From assembly GCA_002270565.1 (NCBI GenBank), contig NQMI01000014.1, positions 62,001 to 126,000 on the forward strand: a stretch of 64,000 bases of DNA, read 5' to 3'. Origin of the DNA: Stenocarpella maydis (taxonomy: Eukaryota; Ascomycota; Sordariomycetes; Diaporthales; Diaporthaceae). A model generated the notes under the pieces. The model did no database searches. It was not told the origin of the DNA and saw nothing but the letters and a program-made list of their open reading frames with translations. This document shows, in pieces, positions 48,110 to 59,315 of this stretch; within the stretch, counting starts at the first letter, position 1, and the number at the start of each line of letters is the position of its first letter. Position numbers and translations under genes: made by a program.

Positions 48110-49306
48110 ATGGCCGACACCTCAGCTCCAGCGCCAGCTCCCGTCAGCAGCGCAGGTGAGTGTAGCCCACCACCCCAGCCTTGTTGCGAAGCCATCATCC
48201 AGCATTGCCCGCTCAATCGCACCCTCATGGGCTTGCCACCGCCCCCAGCCCAGCTTTAGCGAGCTGTCAATCACCCTGGCCTCGTCTTTTCTGGTCTGCT
48301 TTTCGCTCCTCGCGCAACTGTTTCTCGGCTTTCCCGGTCGCGCCACCGCTAACATCTCCGCTACCCGCCCGCAGCTCACCCGAGTGCCGTCTCTGGCACC
48401 GCGCCCGCCGCCGACAATGCACTGCCAAGGGATCCGCCCGCCGGCGCCTCAGCTGAGAAGCCCGCCGAGGCCGCCTCTGCCTCTGTCGCGGCCGCCGGGC
48501 CCCTCCCCTTAGCTCCTGAGACCAGCAAGCAGGTGGTTCCTCCTGCCGCTGAGCCCAGTGACTCGACCGATGCCCTTGCAGCCAATAATAGCAACCGTGT
48601 CGATAGCGCCACGACCGGGGTCAAGTTCGAACCTGTTGTCCCAGAGGAGAAAAAGGCCGAGGCCGCAGCTCCCACCCCAGCTGTCGAGAAGCCGGCCTGT
48701 GTCGCGGCTGCCCCAGGAGCAATCGCTTCTGAAGCGACTGCTCCCGCCCAGACGCCCGTTATGACCGGAGCACTTGGAGCCTCTGAGCCGAAGCCGGCCG
48801 GGTCGACCACCGATGATGGTGTCAAGGACCCTGCTGCAGCTACCAAGCCCTCCGAGCCGAACGGTGTTCACGACAAGGATGTTGCGATGAAAGACAGCGC
48901 TGCCGAACCTCCAGCTCCGGAGACCTCTGCAGCTCCATCAGCCGCGCCAGCTGCCGCGGAGAAAACGGCACCAGCTCCTGCAGCCACCACTGAGCCCGAG
49001 TCCAACATTGATGCCAGCACCACCCCCGCAGAGACCGGCGAAAAACGCAAGGCTGAGGCGGCTGGTACCAACGGGACCACCGCGGACGAGGAACCCGCCG
49101 GGAAGAAGCAGAAGCGGGGTGTTGTTAGCAAGGTCGTCGAGAAGGCCAAGGAGGTCGTCGAGGAGGTCAAGGGGAAGGCTGAGGGCGGTTCCAAGAAGGA
49201 GAATGGTCGGTCCGGAAAGGCTAGCAAGAAAGGCAAGAAGGAGGTTGCGCCCGCGCCGGTAGGCCGCACGGCTCGTAAGACTAGGAGCCAGGGCACTGCT
49301 GACTGA
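48110..49306 (+). CDS. Ala/Pro-rich low-complexity protein with basic, probably nuclear C-terminus
   Basis: Exons 48110-48155 and 48375-49306 encode 325 aa. The 219-nt intron has donor GTGAGT and acceptor CCGCAG; splicing starts the protein MADTSAPAPAPVSSAGAHPS. No folded domain is recognised. Residues 1-215 are rich in Ala, Pro, Glu, Ser and Thr. The last 80 residues are Lys-rich with nuclear-localisation-like clusters (GEKRKAEAAG, AGKKQKRG), a short amphipathic helix (VVEKAKEVVEEVKGKA) and an Arg/Lys tail (GRTARKTRSQG). It could bind nucleic acid or chromatin; this is inference from composition only. ATG 48110 lies at the end of exon 1, close to a T/C-rich leader that contains the assembly gap. 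Confidence 0.65.
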
Positions 49307-49965
49307 GCAATCCCGAAACGCGACTGGAATTTGAACGATTGAGCGGCGGCCGACTTGCGTCATGGGGTCCGTCAAGCGGCCACCATGACGGAGCAAAAGC
49401 AGGTGAGGTTTCTTCATTCCTTCTGGGTTCAGGGCTGGAGGGTTCTGCGGGCCCGACAGCGGAAATGGGCGGAAAATGGGTGCCTCGGACTTTGGAGTTT
49501 TGCCTTCTCTTACCTTTCTTTCATCTTTTGTGACGGTCTAAGTCCTGCCTCCGGTTTGCCTCGAGCACCGCTGGTGCGCTCGTGATGATTGTATATACGC
49601 TGCTATGAGCGCAGAAAAAGCAGGGTCTGACGTTGACTTGCACGCACGAGACCGATCATTAAACACGGATTGTGAGCGTTTGATGCACCCCATCAGAGAC
49701 ATTGTTGGCGGCATACCGGAATGTACTTTGGTTGACAGGTCCGCTGCGGCAATCGGTTTAAGGAAGGCCGATTGCACAAGACACAGTAGAATGTTTACAT
49801 GAGATAGCTCATAAGTTATTGATGTTGTTATATGGCGAGGTGGTAAAAAATCCACCCGGCCAAACACACATTGATCACTGGCTTTCTGGGTGTGTTTAAC
49901 TAGTCTATAATTACAAGAGAAACATAACTGAAGCAGGGTATCGTTAACATCGCAGAGGGCATTAG
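49307..49965. other. Spacer between convergent genes
   Basis: About 660 bases that should hold the 3' ends of the Ala/Pro-rich gene and the transporter gene. No gene is supported. Confidence 0.5.
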
Positions 49966-51384
49966 TTAAACCATTGATGCACCTCTGGGCTTTTCGTACA
50001 TCACGCCTGGCTGTCCCGGAGAATTAACAGGCACATCTCTCTTCCATACGGACCCAAAGACGCCCCCCAGGACTAGTACGATGCCACAATATAGCTGCAA
50101 ATGAGTCAACACGCGGCTTCGTCTTGAAGGCATCTCACCACCTACCTCGGTGCTCAAGGTATGAGGCGACAATACCAGTGGGATGGTCAGGGCTGCCAGG
50201 AAACCCAAACTCTGGGCATAATTCTTGGCAATCGTGCTCGCGATGCGAACCGCCCACGGCACAAGAAATCCACCAACGGCTTGCAGAAGAACCAAGGCCC
50301 AGACCAGTATGGTATAGCCGCGGAAGCAGCCTCTCATGTCCAGGACCGACTGCCACTGCAGCATTGAGGGTCAGCTTTCAGAGAACCATGGAAGGGGTCT
50401 CATTCAAACACAGCGTGAATCGGACCATGGCGTGGCCATGGCATTTGAGACAGAGGCTCCGGGAGGGGATTTCTCATTCCAAAGCGGGTTGAGAATGACT
50501 GCAGAAGCTGCTTACCATTAACCCGCCCAAGGCGCACAGGCAGCTGTATGCTGCCAGCTGAGCGTTGCGGACCATCAGGCCGTTCTCGGACGCCTTCAGC
50601 ACGGCCTCCATGTACACGCCGGCAAGGGCACTGCAGGCCCCCGCGAGCAGCATCGCGAAGACGCCAAAGATCATGTTCCCGCCGGGGGCCTCGCCACCGG
50701 CGCCGCGCGCCGCACCTGCAGAGCCGACCTGCACCAGCACCATCCCCGCCGTCATGGCGACCAGGCAGAGCCACTGGTGCGGCTGCAGTGCCCACCCCAG
50801 GAGTGCCCTGCCAAAGACGGGCGTCAGGACCAGCTTAGCCTCCGAGAGCATCAGGAACGGGAGGGCGCCGAGGTTGTACGCGCCGATGCTCTGGCCCGCG
50901 GCGGAGAGCGTGTACAGGAGGGCCGGGACGGCGGCGCTGTCGTGACCGGCGAGGAGGTGGCCGGCGAGACCCGGGGGCCGCGCCATGGCGGCGGCGGCGC
51001 TCGCGCTCTCGGTGAAGAAGCTGTGTGCGGCGATGGCGACGGAGATGAGCATCTTGAGGCCCTCGGAGAGGGCGACGGCGCTGAGCGGCTCGTACCGCAC
51101 CGAGTCGTCTATCTGGCGCGTCTGGAGCTTGTGCTGCAGCTTATGTGTTGATCATCTTTTGGTCAGTGGCATAACTATGTGAGAGCCAGTTTTCCTGTCT
51201 GGGCCAGCCTGACTTACAAGTACAACGACAGCATTTTGACATGCGAGCTACAAAGTCGCCTGGTCAGGTCCGATTGTCCCCCATGAGGCTGCAATGTGCA
51301 ATTTACCATTGCGAGAACGACCGCAGCCGTCATTTGGGTGCTTCGCCCTCGCACAGCTGCGCTGAGGCAACTGCTTTCCGCCAT
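49966..51384 (-). CDS. Nucleotide-sugar transporter, SLC35A type (UDP-galactose/UDP-GlcNAc-like)
   Basis: Five exons, 51384-51307, 51247-51218, 51133-50516, 50355-50146 and 50094-49966, encode about 354 aa. Such proteins exchange a nucleotide sugar from the cytosol for a nucleoside monophosphate across Golgi or ER membranes. Features are ACQNAVVVL at TM1, a KLQTRQIDDSVRYEPLSAVAL linker, the AYNLGALPFLMLSEAKLVLTPVF region, GVYMEAVLK, then LVWALVLLQAVGGFLVPWAV and IASTIAKNYAQSLGF, which are typical of the SLC35A branch. About ten hydrophobic segments occur. Exon 2 has only 30 bases and is supported by family sequence. The acceptor before exon 3 could instead be six bases upstream (51139), adding Leu-Gln. 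Intron 3 (50515-50356) is an introner-like element. Intron 4 (51 nt) is in frame; I remove it because of donor GTAGGT, branch TTGAC and acceptor TGCAG. The C-terminal tail is polar. Substrate is unknown. Confidence 0.82.
50356..50515 (-). mobile_element. Introner-like element, copy 2 (intron 3 of the nucleotide-sugar transporter)
   Basis: This 160-nt intron begins GTAAGCAGCTTCTG and ends CTCAATGCTGCAG, like the PAQR copy, and it carries branch-like GCTGAC. It contains the near-palindrome CCATGGCCACGCCATGG and matches copy 1 throughout. It splits its host in phase 0, between Met and Trp codons, whereas copies 1 and 3 are in phase 1. Confidence 0.87.
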
Positions 51385-54300
51385 GGCTTGGGGGTTTCGG
51401 CTAGGTATAGCCTGGCATATATACTATCAACCCGGGATATCGGCAAGGAGAAGAATGCAATGTCCAGAAGTAATGCATGCTTGCCAGGTTGTCTCAGGTT
51501 CTTTAATATAGTCGAGGCGCATCGGGTGACTAAATCCTGGAGGTCCCATTCACAACGAGCGGATATGGAAGCGCGAACACTTTTCCAGTGTCTCTGGCTG
51601 CTGTGTTCGGCTGCTTGTCCCCACATGCCCGTATGGGATATTTGACAGCTGGATACGAGGTTATTTGCGGCAGTGGTGGCCCGGGTTCGACCAGCGACCG
51701 AGGGTTTAATACGGAGATACTCAGCTGCGAGCCTTATTCAACAACGCTCCTGCAAGTGTAAATCACATACATGCCGAGCCTAGCGCCGGGCAATGTCCAG
51801 TGGCCAAGTCACATCGGGCCATAAGGCTGCATCTGTCAGTGGGAAAAACGTGGTGTGGTGCCGCCCAACCCCTGCTTTCCTCTTCGCTGCTCTCCTCCAC
51901 TCTTCAAATTTCCCACTCGGGATATTTCAGCTTTCCCCAACCCGGCTTTGAGAAACCAAAAGAAGCATCAAATCAAAGCTTAACACGATGAGACTACAGA
52001 TCTAAGCTTTTATCTAATCATATCATTCACATGCCGCATCCCACCATGGAGTGTGTGTATATGTGTGTTGCGTGCTGCGGTCCTGAGGACGGCCTCGCTT
52101 CACTTTCCACCGACAGTGTACCAATCCTTACTAGGATGACTCCTTTCTCCCGAAATGCGGTCTCCCCGAAGGTATCGGTGGATTGAGCATGTGTGGTGCC
52201 CTTTGGCGGGGGCTACCAAATCAATGGAAATCCATAACATTTTCCTTCTCCTCTTTGCTTCTTGAACAACTTTGGATATTTTCCTATCTGCAGCATGTCC
52301 AGTGCCCTTGTTCGGGCCCGAACCCTCAAGAAGCGAGTAAGTGCTGATGAGATTCTTACAGCGTGTGATTGAGGAAATCCTTCCTTGAAGCTGTAAGGAA
52401 AGACTTTCCCCTGCAAATCATAATGCTGCTGCCATTCAAGCACAACAGCACTTGAGCGCTGAAATGATGGATCTCCGGTTTTGTGCTGCTGACAAGTTGT
52501 CAGCTGCTCGGGCATAACCACATATAGATCCCCCCTCAATAAGTCTCAAATAATGGGATAGTGCCCTCTTTCATCACGCGCCCAGTTCATGGTCCCGATA
52601 CACCGGCTGCTGGCCCTCCTGACGGGGGAGTTCGGAATGAAGGGCCAGCAAAGCTACAGTGTCCCGAATGAAGATGGTGATTAGGGCATCCTGACCGATG
52701 TCTCGAGAGCGTACTTTGGTACCTGATTGGTGCCGAATCCTACGAGCCAACACTTAAATTCCGAATGGGCGAGGGTTAGCGTCTCGTTCCTCACAGCAGA
52801 TTCACCTCCCACGTTCTTAGATTCAAAAGATCCTAGCGCCAACGGTACAGCAAGAGCTTGGCCTGAGAAACATGCTCAGCTGACTGCTGTGGGACAACTT
52901 GAAATTCACATAGTAAACATTCACCCCTTGGACTGCTAAATGAGCATCCTCTTTACCATTTTAAGTTGTGCAGGAGTCCTAAGCTGACAATAACGACGAT
53001 AGGAATATACCTCTAGGAAACATACTGAGACTTGGAGCGGGACCAAGGTTCGTGAGAAGGGACGTACAAGGGCATTACCCCCTATAAGACACCACCGGAA
53101 GCAAACACACTGCCCCCTTCTCACTTGATGGCCATGACGTGGTAAGCTACGGATGAACTCCGGCCCTGCACTTGCAAGCCTAAGAAAGGCCTTGAGCATG
53201 ACCACACAAGCTAAAGGCTGGCACGAAAGGGCCAAGAGCCAAACCTCAAGATCATAAAGTCAATCACTGCAGTACGTTGGCATTTTTCAGGCCGCCCAGG
53301 ACTCTGGACACATGATTTCCTGGGCACGGAATTTGAGATGGCTGGTGCAGCGACTAGTGACGGAAGAGACGTGGCTGATCATCGCATGGACTAAAGGAGT
53401 AACTTGCAGGTGTGCAAGAAAGTCGCATCTGTAAGTACGGCGGTGATAGACACTCTATTTATTCTGAGGTCCAGCGGTGGTGTTACGAAAAGACCCAGAG
53501 ACAAGACAGCTAGGCTTAATCTATATACTGCTGGGCAATATAGGCCGTGCGGCCAAAAGACCAAAATTTCCAACCTCGCAGATTGGCTATTCCTAGCAGT
53601 ATATGAGACTCTTAGCATTACAGGTGGGTTGAGTGCCTCGTTACCCAGTGGATGGTTGTGCTACATCATTGCCCTAGTTGTCAATGCAGAGGCTAGAGTT
53701 ATGTGGCTCATTGCATAGTTACTTCATGTGCTATGGCAAACCAAACTTACTCCGGGCTATTCTCAGATTTTAGAGTCAGTGATTGACGTACATGTGGCTG
53801 GTGCTTTGGATCTGCCTCTCACCTACTGGGAGCTGATTAGCGGCTGGTTAGTGAGCATCTGCCCATTGACATGTAGTGGATGGCACGTTGGCCTGAGAAG
53901 TGTATATTAGTCAGCCAGGGTGGAAAGAGAACTGCTTTCACGTCAGCAACTCGGAACAGCCCGGCCTGCTAGGGCTGTCCTAAGAGGGCTAAATGGATTT
54001 TTCTCGAGCTGGGCCGAGGCGGGTAGCCCTCGAAACGGCGTCGCCAAGGCGTGGTAATCCCGCAGGCGGCATTGCTTGGCTCGCGACAGCGCTGAAGTCT
54101 GTGCAGGGCAAGATCAGGTTTCTGGGAGTGGTATCCTATCGACCATGCTGATTCTAGGGTGTGCTCGAAAAGTGCTGTCTGATGTCACGAGACGGCGAGC
54201 GCTGGACGGTGTTGACGAGGTTAATGGGCACTGACAACTGGGAAAGGGGAGAAACTGACCCCATAGAATGCCCACTGCCAGGTGCTCCAACCAGATAGAT

Positions 54301-54428
54301 TATTTAGTATGCACGTGCACTACAGTACAGATCCTCCGAACATCACTATTTCCTAGGCATGAGGGGTCTCATCAGGCCCCCACTCATTCCCGGGAGAAGT
54401 GGGTACAGCCTCCTTCGCGCACGGGGTG

Positions 54429-54455
54429 GCACAGCGGGCACAGCGGGCACAGCGG
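54429..54455. repeat. 9-bp tandem repeat, three copies
   Basis: GCACAGCGG is repeated exactly three times. Confidence 0.9.
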
Positions 54456-54746
54456 GAATGCCGTGGTCGTCATGACGGAGGAGTGTGAATACACCAGAGG
54501 AGATGAGCAGCAAGGGCAGACACTTGGACACTTGACGGGTGCTGGCATACCGTGATACATACATGTGTAGGGAACAGTATGGCTGTATGGGTAGTATGAG
54601 AGGCGGGGTGTGCCGTTCCGACTTTGTTCCTCCTGTGTCCAAATACGAGATTTGACTTGTTTTCAGTCGGCCCAAAATAGTACAGCACACACTAGTATAC
54701 TGCAACGGATGTAGTACTGCATTACCTAGGTATGTACGGAGTACCT

Positions 54747-54825
54747 ACCTAGGGTACGTACACTACCTAGGGTACGTACACTACCTAGGGTACGTACACT
54801 ACCTAGGGTACGTACACTACCTAGG
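54747..54825. repeat. 18-bp tandem repeat, four perfect copies plus partial
   Basis: The unit ACCTAGGGTACGTACACT occurs four times without mismatch (54747-54818) and a 7-base partial copy follows. Each unit contains the palindromes CCTAGG and GTACGTAC. Related words (CCTAGGTA, GTACCTAC) flank it at 54724-54749. Confidence 0.95.
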
Positions 54826-56091
54826 CACGCAAGTACCGCCCGCGCCAGGACGCCCCAGCAATCCGGGAGCCTGCCAACCCCAACACAACGCCCCTGCTGT
54901 TGTTAGTGTGTCGTCTGTTCGGTACCGGTTTTTTTTTTGTGCCAGCGCTTCCAAGAGCCACGAGGGGGGAAGAGATCAAGTGAAAAGCTCAACAGGCGAC
55001 CCCGCCCCTGCTGGCGCTTGTCAGGGCTGCCAGGGCTGCCAGGGCCGGCCAGGGGAGCAGGGGACTGCACATGTGCTGGCTCTGAGGTCATCAGGGCCCA
55101 CATTCCGAACCCAAGCAGGGCTTATCACCACTTGTTCTGACTACTAGTGTACTATGTAGCTATATAGTGTAGTGTGTTCGGGCTAAACACGCCTGCACGC
55201 GTTGCAGTTTGCAGGGTAGATACAAAATAGACTTTTCTTGACGCCAGGCAGAGCCTGCTTCCATTCGCCAGAAACCGCCGACACGGCCCAAAGAAGCTCC
55301 AGAAGTCTTGTACGGCCCGGGGTCCAGTTTTGCATCTCGAGAATCCCAGATCGAGGCCATCCCTTGCATCGCTTTCATTGCTCGGGGTTCCTTCACGGTC
55401 GGCCAGCCGGACTTCTTCCCACCAAACCGCCCTCGCCCTCAACAAGCCATCTATTGTCGTCATTGTTTAGTCCTCCCTCCTCCCACCACCCACCACCACC
55501 AACCATCACAACTGCTACAACTGTCACAACTGCACCGCCTCCTCTCGTGAAGTCCCGGCAATTAAGTCTCTGCCTGCCCTGACCACCGTGCTTATCCACG
55601 GCTCTGCGTCATCCACTCGTTTGATATTGATCAACCGACGGCCCAAATGGCACTTTGACCACCCGCCCCGTCCTCGGAGCGAAGCGAAGCGACTCGACCC
55701 GACCACATCTACATTCAAATTCTACTGACCGTCACAAGACACAGGCCACGGCCGTCACTGCTTAGCGTCGTGACAATTGACACCCGCCGAGTGTTACCTG
55801 CTGAGGGACAAGCCGTCGCCTTTGTTCCTGTCTCTGCCGTCCCACCATCTGCGAGTCGAGGCGAAGAGGGGCACAAGGGGTTAAGATTCCACCTTGTCTG
55901 CACCATCACCTGCCGTCGATCCCTGCTGCACCTGACGCCCCCGCCGACCGCTTCTCGACCGTTAACCACTCCTCGCCTCGAGCCTCGTTTTCTCGCGATA
56001 CGGCGTTCTGCGCTTCACCTCTTGGCTGGGGGTACGGAATAGATCGATTGCCCCGTGCCGGGCGCCCAACCACTCAAAGACGGAACACATC

Positions 56092-59000
56092 ATGGAGCGC
56101 CTACCGACCCCCGCGCGCCTCGTCGCCAGGGAAGATGATCCGGGCCAGAAGCTGATCGACTTGTTGTCCGATCCTTTCTCCAGCGAGGCAAGCCGCTTGC
56201 TCACTTGCCCACTCACCTCTGTGCACTGCGGCCGCATCAGGACACTGACAAGAGACCATTCAACAGCTCGCTACCTCCTCCGTCTGGGCCTCCTTGGCCT
56301 CGTCCCTGGGCGTCACCGCTGCCGTCGTCCTGCTGTTTTCCTTCTTCCGCCCATATCACACCGTCGTGTACGCGCCCAAGTTAAAACATGCCGACGAATC
56401 TCGGGCACCACCACCGTTGGGGAAAGGCCCCTTCTCGTGGGTTCCGCCATTATGGCAGACCACCGAGAGGGACATGGTCCGGATGGCCGGCTTGGACGCT
56501 GTGATTTTCTTGCGTTTTATAAACATGCTGCGCAACATGTTTGTTATCATGGCTGTCATAGGCTGTGCTGTCCTGGTTCCCGTCAACTACACCCAGTCAA
56601 TCCGGTTCGACAGCGACACATGGCTCATGCGCCTGACCCCCTCAAACGTGTGGAACGAGGCTGTGTGGGCCACCGTTCTTTGCGCCTGGCTCTTCAACAT
56701 CGTCGTTCTCGGCCTGCTGTGGTGGAATTATAGGAAGGTTCTCCGCCTGCGCCGCGAATACTTCGAGAGCCCAGAGTATCAGCAGAGTCTGCACTCTAGG
56801 ACTCTTATGGTGAGTATAACATTTGCGGGGGTCATACAGTCATACCCCGGTGCGCACGCCAGTCGCTGACACCAGAATATAGCTTTACGACATACCCAAG
56901 AAGCTTTCGTCCGACGAAGGCATCGCCAGGCTTATCGACATGGTTGCTCCAAATTCGTCCTTTTCGAGGACTGCCGTCGCGCGCGACGTTAAGGTCCTGC
57001 CGAAACTGGTGGAACAGCACGACAAGTGCGTGCGCAAATTGGAGAAGGTCCTGTCCAAGTATCTCAAGGACCCCCACTCGCTCCCGGCTGCCAGGCCGGT
57101 TTGTTCGCCCCTCAAGAGTGACCCGTCTTATTCCACCTACCCAAAGGGGCAAAAGGTCGACGCGATCGAGTACCTTACCCAGAGGATCAAGACACTCGAG
57201 TACGAGATCAAGGAGGTGAGGACAAGCGTGGACAAGCGCAACACCAAACCTTTTGGCTTCGCCTCATATTCCGACATCAGCGAGGCACATGCAATCGCAT
57301 TTGCGGCCCGCAAGAAGAAACCCGAGGGCGCTATCATCAAGCTTGCGCCGCGGCCCAGCGACATCATCTGGGACAACATGCCCTTGAGTGCCGCTACTCG
57401 TGCCAGGAAGAGACTGTTCATCACCCTGTGGATTGGTCTCTTGACCCTCTTGTGGATTGCGCCCAACGCCATGATAGCCATCTTCTTGGTCAACCTCAGC
57501 AATCTCGGGTCCGTCTGGCATGACTTCCAGACCTCACTCGAGGCCAGTCGTGGGTTCTGGTCTATCGTACAGGGTATTGCATCACCGGCAATCACGTCAT
57601 TGGTCTACCTGCTGCTACCCATCATTTTCCGCCGGCTCTCGATGAGGGGTGGTGATCAGACCAAGTCTGGCCGTGAACGTCATGTCATTGGCAAGCTATA
57701 CAACTTCTTCATTTTCAACAACTTGATCGTCTTCTCCCTGTTCAGTGGCATGTGGACCTTTGTGGCAAACGTGCTGGAGGATGCCAAAACCGGCACCGAC
57801 GCCTGGAAGGCGATCGTTAGGCAGAACTTTGGGGCTTCTGTTCTGATTGCCCTCTGCAAAATCTCACCCTATTGGGTGACCTACCTCTTGCAGCGCCAGC
57901 TCAGTACCGCCGTCGACCTGGCACAGCTCTGGACTCTTATCGTTACCTTCTTCATGCGCAAACTAGGATCCCCGACGCCGCGGGAGATGATCGAGCTCAC
58001 CGCTCCGCAGACATTCGAATATGCCAGCTACTACAACTACTGCCTGTACTACGCCACCGTCGCTCTATCCTATGGCGTTATTCAGCCACTGGTACTACCG
58101 TCCATCGCCTTGTTCTTCGTTATCGACTGCATCTTGAAGAAATACCTCCTCATGTACGTTTTCATCACCAAGAATGAGAGCGGCGGCATGTCATGGCGGG
58201 TTCTCTTCAACCGTGTCTTATTTGCGCTTATTCTCTCCAATCTCGTCGCATTTCTGGTTGCCTTCATGCGAAGCACTTACACCCAGGCCTATGCCGTTGT
58301 ACCACTTCCTTTCATCGTTATTGGGTTCAAGATTTACTGTGCCAATGCATTCGACAACAAGATACACTACTACTCGACCCGATTCGTTCCTCGGGGCCCC
58401 GAGCCGGAAGTTGGCATCGCCAGCAAAGAGAACCTGAAAAATGATCGCCTGGCATCGAAGTTCGGTCACCCTGTTCTTTACAGGTCCCTCATCACGCCCA
58501 TGGTACATGCTAAGGCGCAGAATATCCTCGCCAGTGTGTACCAGGGTCGTCTTAGCGATGGGCGGGAGACCGGGTCGGCAGAGGGCACCAGTGTGTCCGG
58601 GTATAGCGATACCTACGCTCTTGACCCCATGCGCGCAGGAAGGCCAGGCAAGGCAGCCCCAAGCGGTCTCTCTGGCTTCGAGATCGTACCTGAAGGGAGA
58701 CTTGACTTTGAGTACTACAAAAATCGCAGCGAATTTGCCGAAGATCATGGGCAGGGTGATCTGTTCGGCAGCCCCAGGGATATGATGCGACCCGGCACCC
58801 CTTCAAGCACCTTTGGCGGGTCAGACACCGATTCGAGGCCAGGGACGCCGACAGGGGGGATGATGTTCAGCGGGAGCAGAGGCGGCGGATTTGCCTCAGC
58901 TTCGGTCAGTGGTGTTGGAGGCGACGGCATAGGCCCAGGCTATTCTAGCCCTTCAGCCCAGTATTCGCCGAGGATGCCACCTTTTGGCTCGCCAGCCGTG

Positions 59001-59315
59001 GATTACCCATCAAGAACACGGTCACCATACGGCCTCGTCGCAGCCAGCGATTCGACGTCAAACCTAGTCCAATCCGCCGCACCGATAGCATCACCACCGG
59101 CCGGTCACTACCCGAACGACGCTGGCTCTAGAAGCGCCAGCACCGATCATGGTAATACCAGTTTTGACAGGCCAAGGGTTGGAGGTATGCCTGCGCCAGG
59201 CTCCTTAGGCGGTGGACCCCAGGGATACGGGAACCTCCCGCAGGCTGAGCCAGAGTACGACGACCCAGTGAACTATAACTACTTCAGAGGAGGAACCGGA
59301 AGGTCACGGTATTAA
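56092..59315 (+). CDS. CSC1/OSCA/TMEM63-type calcium-permeable channel (DUF221, RSN1-like)
   Basis: Exons 56092-56187, 56267-56809 and 56883-59315 encode 1023 aa. The family forms osmotically or mechanically gated cation channels in fungal membranes. The N-terminal RSN1 transmembrane region (about 30-205) includes SSVWASLASSLGVTAAVVLL and FRPYHTVVYAPK. The cytosolic PHM7-type region (about 214-385) starts LYDIPKKLSSDEG. The 7-TM core (about 388-735) includes WIGLLTLLWIAPNAMIAIF and SYGVIQPLVLPSIALFFVID. A tail of about 290 residues rich in Gly, Ser and Pro follows. Intron 1 (79 nt) appears to be a GC-AG intron (GAG|GCAAGC, branch ACTGAC, CAACAG); this is the only junction that yields the conserved PFSSE-LATSSVWAS. 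Intron 2 (73 nt) is canonical, with branch GCTGAC. ATG 56092 is preceded by a long pyrimidine-rich leader. Confidence 0.9.

Larger units (their letters stand above)
51385..56091. other. 4.7-kb gene-poor region between transporter and CSC1 genes
   Basis: No gene is supported. Frames such as 51241-51645, 52213-52539 and 53404-53718 lack recognisable features. It contains the transporter promoter side, two tandem repeats listed separately, and from about 55400 a C/T- and CCACC-rich stretch, probably the promoter and long leader of the channel gene. Confidence 0.5.

Noticed and set aside
47571..48512. 313-codon plus-strand frame
   Set aside because: It runs across the 19-N gap and overlaps the start and intron of the Ala/Pro-rich gene in another frame; it has no recognisable features.
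51670..51710. GGGTTCGACC resembling a tRNA B box
   Set aside because: The T-stem bases are not complementary and no A box lies at the right distance upstream.
54747..54825. CRISPR-like array
   Set aside because: The units are directly adjacent with no unique spacers, in a eukaryotic genome; it is a simple tandem repeat.
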